Below are positions 37,201 to 46,817 of a stretch of DNA of 64,000 nucleotides, one piece after another (the first letter of the stretch is position 1; every line of letters begins with the position of its first letter). The stretch is from Bolinopsis microptera (taxonomy: Eukaryota > Ctenophora > Tentaculata > Lobata > Bolinopsidae). Both the position numbers and the translations under genes were made by a program. The stretch lies in contig NC_087076.1 of assembly GCF_026151205.1 (NCBI RefSeq), positions 17,905,419-17,969,418 of the forward strand, written 5' to 3'. The notes below the pieces were generated by a model. The model did no database searches. It was not told the DNA's origin and worked only from the letters and a program-made list of their open reading frames with translations.

Positions 37201-39235
37201 ATGCCTTTCTCCATCGATCAAGTCAAGAAAGTAACAGCTGATTGTGGGGACTGTGCTAGGATTAAGCCCAAGTTCATCAGACCTCTAAACCCTCCGCTAA
37301 TAGAAGCTACAAAACCCCTGGACCGAATTAGTATTGATTTCAAGGGACCCCTCCCATCGAGCACAAAGAATAAGTATATGCTGGTCATCATAGATGAGTA
37401 TAGCCGGTTCCCCTTTGTCTACGCCTGCCCTAACATGGAATCTTCTACCATAATCAGATGTTTATCTAACTTGTTCTCTATGTTTGGCACGGTAGGATAT
37501 GTACACTCGGACAACGGCCCCTCCTTGATAAGCAGTGAGCTCCGTAAATTCTTCCTAAATCACGGGGTAGGGTTTAGTAATAGTTCGAAGTACAACCCCC
37601 GTGGTAATAGCCAGGTTGAACGTTACAATGGCGTCATATGGAAGGCTATTCAGCTAGCACTATCAAGCAAAAAGTTCCCTCTGACCCATTGGGAGATAGT
37701 CCTACCCGAGGTACTTCATGCTCAAAGGACTCTGCTCTGTACGGCCACTAACCAGACTCCCCATGAACGCCTTTTCTCCTTCCAAAGGAGATTCGCTTCC
37801 GGAAAACCAGTCCCTTCTTGGCTATTGACTCAAAAAAAAGTGCTGGCCAAGAGGCACGTTCGAAGGTCTAAGTATGATCCATTATGTGACGAGGTCGATC
37901 TTGTCTCAGTCAACCCCGCAAATGCTAGAGTCAGGTACCCAGGGGGCCGCGAGGACACTGTTTCGTTGAGGGACTTGGCACCTCTACCTGTCAGCGAATC
38001 TAATGCCGAAAACTCCACAGGATCTGCTGTAAAGGAAATACCCCCAGTTGCAGTGACCCCCTCTGTTACGGTCGCTCCATCTACTCCCGCTCCCTCTAAC
38101 CCTCCAACCTCCTCCTGTATCCCTGAACCGTGTCATCTCTCCGAACTGCCTGAGCCCAACCCCCGCCGTTCAACTAGGGAATCTCGTCCTCCTGACCGCT
38201 TCCAGGCTGGTTAGACACTTGATCGTGCTTGATCACCGCGTGAATTTCGAGACTTTTCACTATTGATGAGACATTTTATATTTGGCAGTTTTAAAGCCTA
38301 AATTATAATTTATGCGTGTGTACGTAATGGCGCCGTCACTCTGTGGCAGCAACCTGATTACTAGTTTACGTAACGCGCGGGGACTTTCGCATATCTGGAA
38401 GCCGTCTCCATAAACATTTCTAATCTAATTATCTTATGATATAGCGCAGCCGCGCGGAGACGATATTACGTTTATATTCGCCGTTGTATATCTCAGTTTT
38501 ATGAACCGTTTTTTACCGTTTTATAATTTAAATTTTACCCCTGTTTTATAGTTTTGTGAGAGATTAAAGTAATTTTGACTTCAATATTGACTTCTATTAT
38601 TTAGCTGGGGAGAATGTCGTGAGATTTATTATTACTAATATGTACTATTTACAGGATGTTTAATATTTAATGTAACTCTGTTAACAACTGTCTCATTTGG
38701 TAACTCTCGACACACAACAACCTCTAAAATCTAGAATGAGTGTATATACATAGCTAAGTCATTTTAACAAATAACATACCTGGGGGAGGCCCCTGTTGGG
38801 TTCTGTTTCTGACCACATTGTACGCAGGTCAGATAATCTGATACCAAGGTCACTAAACGCATTTCCAAGATCATCCAAATCTGGCTCATATCGTCCACCT
38901 GCAAATATTCTCATTAAACTGGGTTTTCAGCAATTTCGCTGGTTAAACATGAAGATTTAAAAGAATCGATGTTCCCCATAAAAATTATATGCATCTTCAC
39001 AATGCATATATAATACTAGGCGCAATAAACTGACATATATCAATCAATAAATTCTAGTGGAGTACTCACCATGAAGGGAATATCTGAGGGATAAAATTCC
39101 TATGTTTCTAATGTAGTGCTGGGCAATGTCTGAGAACATAGACAAGCCTGATCGTGAGGCTTGATGCCACCCCTGTTGTTTGCACATGTGTGCTAGGGAG
39201 GAGACGAGCAGATGCTCAGCGAACTCATCTGCCAT
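30649..39235 (-). CDS. taf3: TFIID subunit TAF3 (8 exons)
   Basis: Exons in gene order: 39235-39070, 38898-38780, 35531-35396, 35058-32612, 32443-32374, 32290-32190, 31136-31039, 30775-30649. Phases agree throughout, giving 3264 nt (1087 residues plus stop). N-terminal histone fold: MADEFAEHLLVSSLAHMCKQ ... GRYEPDLDDLGNAFSDLGI. Middle: a conserved PDYVPDYLPSL segment and a very long Lys/Ser/Pro-rich region with KKEPIPK-type tandem repeats. C-terminus: a PHD finger beginning IWYCPSCMLPDDGSPMVGCD. TAF3 pairs with TAF10 in TFIID, and its PHD finger reads H3K4me3 at promoters. The acceptor of exon 6 (GTCGAG at 32291) is chosen by phase and is the least certain junction. Human TAF3 is slightly shorter. 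Introns carry a gypsy remnant, a LINE tail and several palindromes. Confidence 0.94.
31217..31300. repeat. (TTAG)n microsatellite
   Basis: About 20 TTAG units in a TAF3 intron, with one TTAGCTAG variant at the end. A tetramer, so not a TTAGGG or TTAGG telomere tract. Confidence 0.95.
31393..31474. repeat. 82-bp hairpin in TAF3 intron
   Basis: Left arm 31393-31428 and right arm 31438-31474 are inverted copies (TAGTGTTCCCGTTTATTG ... AAAAGGCTCTT) with one mismatch and one 1-base bulge. The loop is 9 bases. Could be a tiny MITE, a palindromic insertion or a small-RNA precursor. Confidence 0.9.
32080..32155. repeat. Two abutting perfect palindromes
   Basis: A 26-bp perfect palindrome (32080-32105, centred on TATATA) abuts and slightly overlaps a 52-bp perfect palindrome (32104-32155, centred on GATATATC, arms GTTTTGTTATTTGTTACGCT ...). 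Both lie in a TAF3 intron, about 35 bp from the donor of exon 6. Confidence 0.95.
32612..35058 (-). CDS. taf3: TAF3 large central exon
   Basis: Encodes about 815 residues, starting EKTVKEESTATLNE after acceptor TTTTTCTTCAG and ending SKSLER before donor GTATGT. Composition is Lys, Ser, Pro and Glu rich with no globular domain apart from short conserved patches (MSSWGFQRITIDT; VTPSTAVSITSPKPSPKP). A tandem (I/R)PKKEPIPKREP repeat lies around 33485-33570. The open frame continues upstream into the intron as MCLRLSS..., which is not coding. Confidence 0.9.
35593..35735 (+). repeat. Duplicated intron segment, copy 1
   Basis: ATGCATTTGCTA...CAAGAATTTTT and CATCGTTCTTTGACTTT ... CAAAGGATGACCAC recur at 36253-36395 in the same orientation. 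The copies flank a LINE tail. Confidence 0.8.
35757..36230 (-). pseudogene. LINE ORF2 tail and 3' end
   Basis: Read on the minus strand it encodes LKDLHWLPISYRIQYKLLLL, NGMGPDYLST, then FKLWNELPFEIKNCTTLDSF and KVYLEHFFSN, the usual C-terminal tail of a LINE ORF2, with an internal deletion between DYLST and FKLWNELP. It is followed by a 3' region (35757-35965) that recurs in inverted orientation at 41336-41554. Confidence 0.75.
36253..36395 (+). repeat. Duplicated intron segment, copy 2
   Basis: Direct repeat of 35593-35735, diverged by small indels. See that entry. Confidence 0.8.
36430..38217 (+). pseudogene. Ty3/gypsy pol remnant (RNase H and integrase)
   Basis: Lies in the TAF3 intron 38779-35532, antisense to TAF3. 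The first part (from about 36430) is the end of the reverse transcriptase (LGYLVSKGQMRPDPDRMEPL, YYSRWVEKYS) followed by RNase H (LVLESDASEFALSASL ... HAVEKEACAIVEA ... ITDQQAL). A frame change occurs near 36950. The second frame carries the RNase H end (RWRIELSTLDFDIKYRPGPE), a zinc-binding region, and an integrase core with its three acidic residues in DFKG, HSDNGPS and VERYNG. It ends in a Pro-rich tail at TAG. Gag, protease and the polymerase core are missing, so it is inactive. A GGGGAGAATGTCGTGAGA stretch near 38607 may be the polypurine tract and the start of a truncated LTR. Confidence 0.88.
38780..39235 (-). CDS. taf3: TAF3 histone fold (exons 39235-39070, 38898-38780)
   Basis: First exon starts at ATG 39235 and aligns residue for residue with the start of TAF3 proteins (MxxxxAxxLLxxSxAxxCxxxGW). 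It continues MFSDIAQHYIRNIG ... RYSLHG. The second exon gives GRYEPDLDDLGNAFSDLGIR followed by LSDLRTMWSETEP. The Gly codon is split by the intron. The longer upstream open frame begins with TTG and is not needed. Confidence 0.92.
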
Positions 39236-40439
39236 CCTATCATGCCCTGAATGCAAACGATAATAATGCTGGGTTCAACATGATTTTTACTAAAATGCAA
39301 ACTCCTTCAAATCATTTAAAATAAAAAATATTTAACATTGGAAGAATACATATACATTTTAAGGTTGCCACTTCAATGGATTTTGCGAAAGCGAATAGTC
39401 AGCAAACCCCTGTACTGTACCCCGTTTAACATTGCAGAGTGAAAAGCGATATTCATTAATCATTACATTATTTCTTAGGAGATTTGTTTATTATTCTAAA
39501 TTGCCTAAACATGCTCAAAACCAAGCTTTGGGTGCTCCACTTGTAGCAACTTGTTTCCAGAACTAATTATAAATTTAAATGATCAAATTTTTTTTTAAAT
39601 GTTGGCAAAAACTGTATGATTATATCTTGGGCATAAGCACAAATTTTGGTAGATAAATTGGTAACATATCAATATTTTTGGATGAGATGAACTTTATATG
39701 AAAGGTAAGCACTATGCCTAACCTACATATTCTCTGTAATTAACAGCTCAATATCTGTTTATCTGTTCAAAAGGAATACAAATGAGGATTCTGTGGTAAA
39801 AGACCACCAAACCTAAACAAAACCGCCAATATCTCAATTTGTGATATTCACGAAAGTGATTTATATTTTTGATTGGAATTTTGGCGGCCGATTTTTTTTA
39901 ATTTAAGGTTTTCGGTGAAACTTGATTGAGATCTAGCAGTTCAGGGCCTGCACCTTGAAAATAAAGGTTGACAAAGTTCGACAAAGATTGCATGACTGCG
40001 TTATAAAGGATAGACAACTGACAGGAAAGGAATGTTAATATTGCAAGTAGACAATACACAACTTATGGAATACCATAGGAAGTGCTCTCGTTTCTCCTAT
40101 TCTCTGTCTGTAATAAAAAACACATCTGAAGAAGTCTTAAGATATATGTAAGCTGGTGTAAATTCGCCAGTGCTTTCTTTCAAGAACATCTCAGGATGTC
40201 ATAAAACTATGTAGATGATTCATGATCATCTTAGCAAGTACACTTAGCTAGGTGATGATCATTTAACAACAATTTTAGGGTGCTGCTAGCATCAAAGAGA
40301 TTTCAATTGCCATATCGATCACCAATATTTGAAACAGCAGTTTACTAAAGAAAGTCATCAAATGCGCTATATTGAGCAGCTCTGTATACATTTAGTTAAG
40401 CACAGTAAAATGTAATGTATCGAAGGGTATACCAAAAAG
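39236..40439. other. TAF3 upstream region
   Basis: AT-rich sequence without recognised genes. The TAF3 promoter and any 5' UTR exon should lie here, but no core element stands out. Confidence 0.4.
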
Positions 40440-41275
40440 ATCCTTTTTTGCAGCCCCCCCCCCCCCTCTGGTCTCTGCTCATTGAAACCTTTCGCTCATT
40501 GGGGGGGGGGGGGGTACCACTGTCCATTTTGTCCATTTTGTCTTTGTCTTTTTTTACATTTTTTTGTGACAAAATGGACAATACTAGGGACAAAAGGGAC
40601 AAAAGGGACAAAAATTTTGGACAAATGAGACAAAAAATGAGACAAGCTCAAATGTAGAGAATGTATATATTCTACTCGACATCAACAATTTAGATTTTCA
40701 TGTCAGTGTTTTGCTGTGCTTAGAATCAACTGAAACCACTGAAGGGACTGAAATAAGCAGAATTCATCAACGGCAGCACATAAATAAATGTGTACACGGT
40801 TCAGTCAATATAATTTCATTAATCCCATTAATCAAGTGGTGATATCAAAAAAGTCATCATCTTTTAATATCATAACGCTCATAGCGGCCAGAAGCAGATA
40901 CCCAGACCCACACAATTACTTTTCCATTAACAATATGCCGACAATATCAAGCTAATGGGTATTCGTTTTTTCCTATGAAGTAGGAGAAAAAGCATGCCCA
41001 TCCTCTAATCAAGATTTTCTTATTCCTCCTCTTTTTCCTGAACATTTGTCTCGTTTGTCCCTGTCCTTTTTGTCCATTTTGTCCCAGTCTTTTTGTCCAT
41101 TTAGTCCTTTTTGTCCCCGTCTTTTTTGTCTTTTTTGTCCCTATTATCTTTTTTGTCCCTTTTGTCCCTCTCGTCCCTTTTGTCCCTTTTGTCTTTGTCT
41201 TTTTTCAGTTTTTTTTGTGCAGGGATAAAATGAACAGTGGTACCCCCCCCCCCCTCATTGAAACCGAGCTTCTTC
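40440..41275. repeat. Foldback-like repeat with poly-C/poly-G ends and TTTGTCC arrays
   Basis: The left end has poly-C, then CTCATTG with poly-G and GTACCACTGTCCATTTTGTC. The right end has ACAGTGGTACC with poly-C and CTCATTGAAACCGAG, its inverted counterpart. Next to both ends are degenerate TTTTGTCC tandem repeats in both orientations (40520-40640, 41041-41220). This fits a non-autonomous foldback element of about 0.8 kb. Confidence 0.65.
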
Positions 41276-41335
41276 CCCAACTATTCGGCTGGGTCAACCG
41301 AGGAAATAGAAAGGTTCTTCAATCACCAACATTGT

Positions 41336-41554
41336 ATCTTAATATTTTTCAATCCTAGTTTCCCTAAATGTTTCTACTAGAAAATGCATACACATTAACA
41401 TTTATTTAGTGTAGCAAGTCTAATACCCTTACCTGGTTTTGAATATAAATGTGGGTTGCTTTTTAGGTTTTATTGTGTCCTGAACTGTTTTCGTGGCACA
41501 CCTGTGCATTTTAAGTTGTTGTGCCACTATAATATAAAAGTTTAAGTTATTATA
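41336..41554 (+). repeat. LINE 3' end, inverted copy of 35757-35965
   Basis: TATCTTAATATTTTTCAATC at the start and GTGCCACTATAATATAAAAG at the end match the reverse complement of 35757-35965. Only the 3' part is present. Confidence 0.75.
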
Positions 41555-41588
41555 TTATTTAGAAGAACTTTATGTTTTATTAATTTAG

Positions 41589-41656
41589 GTACCATGCCGT
41601 CTGGTTTTTGGATTAAAGAAGAGAGACTCAGTCGAGGAGAAGCTCAAATCCCTTCA
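41589..41656 (+). pseudogene. LINE L-A fragment 1 (interrupted ORF2 tail)
   Basis: Encodes CRLVFGLKKRDSVEEKLKSLH. LINE ORF2 tails typically read ARLV.G.KKRDHV...L..LHWLPV, so the next residues should be HWL. These appear at 51887 after a 10.2-kb insertion (HDYHWLKVKKRIEFKL). Fragment 1 of a three-piece LINE. Confidence 0.75.
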
Positions 41657-42009
41657 TAGTCAAGGATCTGACGACATTCCCGTCTATATAACTTCCGCCC
41701 CGGGGTTTGAGACTTGGAATACCTCAAGGGACCCATTAGAAACAAATTTGGCTTGGGTAGAAATTTTGGCTATGGGGCAGTTTTGCGCAATTGACCACGC
41801 CCTTTTTTGGCGCTTTTGCAACTTTAGAATCAAAATAACTCCGCTTCTAATTGGAATTAGAAGCTCAGCTTGGCTTTAAAGTTGTTCAGAATCATCACAT
41901 TTAGGGGGGTAGAGCATAATTTTAAAGTCAACAGACATCGGGTTGTTGAGTTATGTGACCACACCCTTATTTACCCTCGCGAGTCGTGATTTTCACACTA
42001 AATACGAGA
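41657..42009 (+). mobile_element. Foldback element, left terminus
   Basis: From GATCTGACGACATTCCCGTC to CACTAAATACGAGA this is the inverted copy of the right end (about 51530-51886). The arm is cut at 42009/42010 by LINE copy 1 and resumes at 48766 (CTCGGCTTCTG). In the right arm the same sequence is uninterrupted (AAATACGAGATATCTCGGCT in reverse complement), giving an empty-site reference. Confidence 0.88.
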
Positions 42010-42066
42010 TTTGATTGAAATAAATTTTCGTGCACATACAGAATGGATGGTTAATAATTTAATATA

Positions 42067-42833
42067 CAGGGTGGGCCAAAAGTCAGTACCCATACGTTGG
42101 CCTTAATAGCTCCGCCGTGTTTTATATTTGAGAGCTGTTGCTTTGCAGATGGCATACTGTACTTACTGGTTCGAGGATTCCGTCGTCAAAATTTGAAAAT
42201 TCGAATATTTTAGACCACGCCCATTCAATATTAAAACACCTATATTGTTTTCTCTGAACATGCTGAACGCCTAATTTTTTCAGAGATGGTAGATTTTCAA
42301 ATGTTGCATATGATCTGAAAACATGAGGCAAAATGGATTAGAAATAAAGAAGTTATCAAGCATTTTCTGTATCTCGTTAACAAAATTGACTGGATGATTA
42401 TGTGACACCATGACACGACACCTTAATTGGGCACCCTTAACAATTCCCATAATGTTTAACGGGGAAGTTAACGGGGTCACCTTATCACGTGATTAGGTAA
42501 ACCAATCACCTGATCACACGTAATGAATAAACTCGTTATGCTTTATATCTCGGTCATCTGAGAAGCTACAGTTCTAATTCTTTCAGGACAAACGTAATTC
42601 GAAAATCCAAACACAATTCAATAACGTTTAGCTTGATCCGACTATCCAAACTATCAAATAAATGTGAAAATGAACCTCCATTTGAAAAAAATGAACGCTA
42701 ATATTTTTCGAGTTGACAAATTCCTCGAACCAGTGGTGGTACTAAGTCATACCAGAAAGAAGTATTTAAATTGGGCACTCAGTGACTGAGCTATAAAGGC
42801 AAACGTATGGGTACTGACTTTTGGCCCACCCTG
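42067..42833. mobile_element. Tc1/mariner-like MITE, 767 bp, TA duplication
   Basis: Termini CAGGGTGGGCCAAAAGTCAG continue inverted for at least 32 bp at both ends. TA lies on each side (42065-42066, 42834-42835). LINE copy 2 shows the empty site (TTTAATATATATGTAGACC at about 52158), and removing the element plus one TA restores it exactly. There is no transposase ORF. A truncated relative is at 8895. Confidence 0.95.
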
Positions 42834-43686
42834 TATATGTAGACCAAGCTCTGTGCACGGGATGCTTCCTGGAAGAATCCAGTTCTTTTAGCGGGGCACC
42901 CTACCTAAAGCCAAATTGAGATATAATAATCATATTCCTAGAGAAATAATCAGAAATCGAATACCAATCAAATAATATGATATATATGAGTAGTAACCAT
43001 ATTTACTATGCAAAATGCCCCAACCACATAGTGTAAATTTATATAGAATTCAAATTCCATATCATCATTAAACCTCAATACCTAGTCAATATAATAGCCC
43101 AAGCAAAATTAAATAACTTCTTATATACCTTACTGTCATACTACAAATTAATTAAACATTTGAAATCTGTTGACCAGAGAATAAATTTCTAAGCCTAATG
43201 CAAGTGAAATAATTTAGATGCAATAATGAATGCCTAATGTGAGTATCATTTGTCAATGTCCTTGTAAAAAAGTCTGTACAAGAGATATGAGTAACTAATA
43301 TAGAAGAAAAAACAGGAAGTTGTCGTCTGTTGTAAAATAAATAAAATATCTAGAATATAAATTAGAATATAAAATAACATTCAGTCAATGTGTCGTCAAT
43401 AAACTGTACAATTATCAAATGTTAAAACTGGGTGATACAGTCACCAAAAATAAATACTAAGTATGATAAGTTAATAAATTAAATGTGGTCTATAAAACTA
43501 CCACTAAGTATAATAGGTCAATAAATTAAAAGTGGTTTATAAAACTACCACTGTGGGAACCCCTTCTCCAGTTAAAACATGTCAGTCATGTGCAAAATCA
43601 ATCAGAATGGTAAGGTGGTAAAAAAGGGAATATCTTTTCGATACATCATTTATATATGCCTCAGATTTAAAAGAATTAGAAGTTAC

Positions 43687-46662
43687 TTAGTTATCGGCGA
43701 CTATGATTGCAGTGTAAAATTTGTCATATGAATTGTCGACGGTATAATTAGGGTCTGTTGTTATAGATGATAGTAGCTGTTTCTTATACGAATCACTAAA
43801 GCTTTTAACATCGGGCAGATTTCGTAGATCTGTTGGAACATTATTCCAACATTTTGCCCCCAAGTATTGAAAGTTTTTATGTGATGTTGATCTATTGACA
43901 TAAAGGTTGCAGCTTTCGCCGCTCCTACTACCTCCTGATATGTAACTAAATTTGTTCATAAAGTTTGTAGGACAATTGTCATGGATGATTCTAAACATAT
44001 AATTTGACAGATGGAGTTGTCGTCTAAGATGGAGTGGTAACCATTTCATGTCTCTATAAACATTAAGGCTGCTCTCTGTTTTTGGAACGTTGAGAGCTAT
44101 TTTGGCTACCTTTTTGTACAGAGTGTCAAGTTCAGCAAGTTTTGTCTTGCCAGCTCTACAATAGATCGTGTCTAAATAATCGAATTGTGGCAACATGAGT
44201 GCATTGGCAAACATTTTCCTATATTTAATGGGTAGCAGTGCTTTACTTCTATACATGGCACCAATTCTCTTCATGACCTTCCTAATAATATAATCTACAT
44301 GGCTTTTGAAGTTTAATTTACTATCTAGAATGAGGCCAAGATATTTTGTCTCTTTGCACTCCTTGATTGTGAAAGTTACCTCATTACAATCAATGGTTAT
44401 TTCATCATGTTGGTCAACAGAATCAAACAATAGGAATTCAGTCTTCTTTTCATTGAGTGATAATTTATTAACACTGAGCCATTTAAAGATTGTCATAAGT
44501 TCTATTTTCATGTTTATAAATGTGCTTCTGCAGGTTTGATCAAAGAATAGTGCACCATCATCTGCAAATAGAAAGGGCTTAGATAGGTTACAGGCATAAA
44601 TGATGTCATTTATGAAGATACTAAATAACATAGGCCCAATGATGCTTCCTTGTGGTACACCACTCAGAACTTCTAAAAATGAGCTTAGATTGCCATTGAT
44701 CCTAGTGCATTGATATCTACAAGATAAGAAGTTCTTAAACCAGGTTAAAGCAATGCCACCAATTCCATAATATGCCAATTTTTGAAGCAATATTTCATGA
44801 TTCACTGTGTCAAAGGCCTTCTTAAGATCAAGAAAGATGATTCCTGGTTTATAAGACTTAGATTTACTCATATATATTTCGTCCATCAGATCGTACATCA
44901 GATAAGTTGTGGAGTGATTTTTCCGAAAGCCATATTGATGCCGGATGAAAAGTTTGTTCTCTTCCATGTAATCAGTGAGTTGCTTGCCGACAAAGTATTC
45001 TATAAGTTTTCCTACAAGTGGAAGGATGGATATTGGCCTGTAATTATTAGGATCATCTTTCATTCCTGCCTTATGGATGGGAGTTACTCTAGCTTTTTTA
45101 CAAAGGGTTGGTACAACACCTGTATTAAGGCTCAGATTGACAATGTGGGTCAGTGGCTCAACTATGTGTGGTACAGCTTGCTTAAGTAAAAATAGAGGCA
45201 CATTGTCATATGAGGCCTTGTCATTCTTGAGCGTTTCGACATACATTAGGATATCAGTTTCATTTATTTCTTGGAATCTATCAAATGAGATATTAGAAGT
45301 TCTAGGAGGTAAAAAATCAGTAAAACTAACTCTTTCAATATTGGGGGCCTGATTTTGTAATCTTGATCCAACATTTGCAAAATGAAAGTTAAATAGCTCA
45401 GGATCATTCTCATTGATAGTTTGACAATTAGTTGTACCAGGGGTCATATTTGATGCCAGTTTGATAGTTTTCCATATCCCTTTAAGATCATTCTTGGCAC
45501 TTTTAACTTGTAGATCATCGATTACATTAGCCTTTTTGCAGGTTTTAGCTAATTTATTTCTAATATTTCTCTGAATCTTGTAGCAATCCCAGGCCTCATT
45601 ACACTTTATACATTTGCTACATGTACCACATTTATTGCAATTTCCATTGTCTCTCTTATCCTTCTTTTTACGGAATTTCTTTAGAAGAAAATGTGTATGA
45701 TTAATGGCATATAAAAGTTCAGTAGAAGGTTTATGTATGAACTTTTCATGCCTTTCTATGGTCTTGCAAGGGAAGAAGGTTGCATATGCCTGTTCAATAT
45801 GATGACAAAGGCCAGCTGTGATAGCTTCAACATCTGTACTTTCCAATAGTGGACTGTAATCAGAACAGGTGTCTAGATAGTCTAAGAATTGTTTAACATT
45901 ACGTTTACAATGATTTCTAATTTCAACCTTCTCAAATTTAGGAGCTATAGGTACTTTACAATCTATCTCACACATAATAGCTTGATGATCTCCAATACGT
46001 TCATCAAGAACAGAAGATTGGACAAAATCTGCATAACAGTTAGTGAATATTACATCAATAGTAGTCTGGGTAACATTGTCTCCACGTTTAGCAACTCTAG
46101 TTATCCCTTGAATGGTTTGAACTAGATTGTAACATCTCAAGGTCATATCTAATTTTTTGTACTGGGTGGATGAGATATTATTCTGGTCAATGTTTATATC
46201 CCCAATCCAGATAACCTTTTTCCCATTCAATTTTTTCATGCAAAAATGAATGTATTCAATAAAGTTATCAACACTGCAATAATTTCCAGAGCGATAGAAG
46301 CAGCAAACATTGATCTTGCTATTCTTAAGCTTCACCCATAATGCTTCAATGTTATCAAGCTTACTATCCATAACTAATTCTGTGTAAGCTAGTTTTTTGT
46401 TTATCATTAAGCCACAACCACCCCTAGAACTGTTTGGCCTGTCGCATCGCATAATGTTGAAGGAGGAAGGAATATTTATGGTGTCTGTGTCAATAGTATC
46501 ATTAAGATTCATCTCATTTAGGGAAAGTATGTCTAATTTATGATCTCTAATAAGTTGGGAAAGTTCATTACTTTTAGCTAAATTGAGAAGCCCTCCTTGA
46601 ATGTTACAATGACCAATGCAGAGGTTGTGAAACCTATCAGCTGCATTATTAAAATTTGTCAT
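43687..46662 (-). CDS. LINE copy 1 ORF2: endonuclease-reverse transcriptase
   Basis: Intact 991-residue ORF. N-terminal APE-like endonuclease (GHCNIQGG, LSLNEMNLN, CFYRSGN, WIGDINID, TQTTIDVIFTN, IGDHQAI). A Cys cluster (CNKCGTCSKCIKCNEAWDC, about residues 340-360) separates it from the reverse transcriptase, which has NYRPISILPL, YGFRKNHST, FLDLKKAFDTVNH (about 610-622), GVPQGSIIGP and the catalytic FADDG (about 698-702). The C-terminus has HLRRQLHLSNYMFRI and CWNNVPTDLRNLP. It performs target-primed reverse transcription. Identity to copy 2 is very high, which implies recent mobility. Confidence 0.95.
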   Translation of the reverse strand: MTNFNNAADRFHNLCIGHCNIQGGLLNLAKSNELSQLIRDHKLDILSLNEMNLNDTIDTDTINIPSSFNIMRCDRPNSSRGGCGLMINKKLAYTELVMDSKLDNIEALWVKLKNSKINVCCFYRSGNYCSVDNFIEYIHFCMKKLNGKKVIWIGDINIDQNNISSTQYKKLDMTLRCYNLVQTIQGITRVAKRGDNVTQTTIDVIFTNCYADFVQSSVLDERIGDHQAIMCEIDCKVPIAPKFEKVEIRNHCKRNVKQFLDYLDTCSDYSPLLESTDVEAITAGLCHHIEQAYATFFPCKTIERHEKFIHKPSTELLYAINHTHFLLKKFRKKKDKRDNGNCNKCGTCSKCIKCNEAWDCYKIQRNIRNKLAKTCKKANVIDDLQVKSAKNDLKGIWKTIKLASNMTPGTTNCQTINENDPELFNFHFANVGSRLQNQAPNIERVSFTDFLPPRTSNISFDRFQEINETDILMYVETLKNDKASYDNVPLFLLKQAVPHIVEPLTHIVNLSLNTGVVPTLCKKARVTPIHKAGMKDDPNNYRPISILPLVGKLIEYFVGKQLTDYMEENKLFIRHQYGFRKNHSTTYLMYDLMDEIYMSKSKSYKPGIIFLDLKKAFDTVNHEILLQKLAYYGIGGIALTWFKNFLSCRYQCTRINGNLSSFLEVLSGVPQGSIIGPMLFSIFINDIIYACNLSKPFLFADDGALFFDQTCRSTFINMKIELMTIFKWLSVNKLSLNEKKTEFLLFDSVDQHDEITIDCNEVTFTIKECKETKYLGLILDSKLNFKSHVDYIIRKVMKRIGAMYRSKALLPIKYRKMFANALMLPQFDYLDTIYCRAGKTKLAELDTLYKKVAKIALNVPKTESSLNVYRDMKWLPLHLRRQLHLSNYMFRIIHDNCPTNFMNKFSYISGGSRSGESCNLYVNRSTSHKNFQYLGAKCWNNVPTDLRNLPDVKSFSDSYKKQLLSSITTDPNYTVDNSYDKFYTAIIVADN

Positions 46663-46817
46663 CTTGTGAATCTTATTAATTCACAATGGAATGAATAAAA
46701 GTTGTAAAGTTGTGTTTAAACTAAAAAACAGAATAAAAGCAGGTTGTATTTGTCTGGATGTCGTACTGTAAAAATAAAACTGATGGTAGGAGTGTTATGT
46801 CAGTATTCAGCAGTATT

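Noticed and set aside
41589-41880. Open frame VPCRLVFGLKKRDS... as a host exon
   Set aside because: The first part matches a LINE ORF2 tail that resumes at 51887; the rest runs into the foldback terminus.
44782-45189. Plus-strand ORFs inside the LINE copies
   Set aside because: Antisense shadows of ORF2, present in both copies only because the copies are nearly identical.
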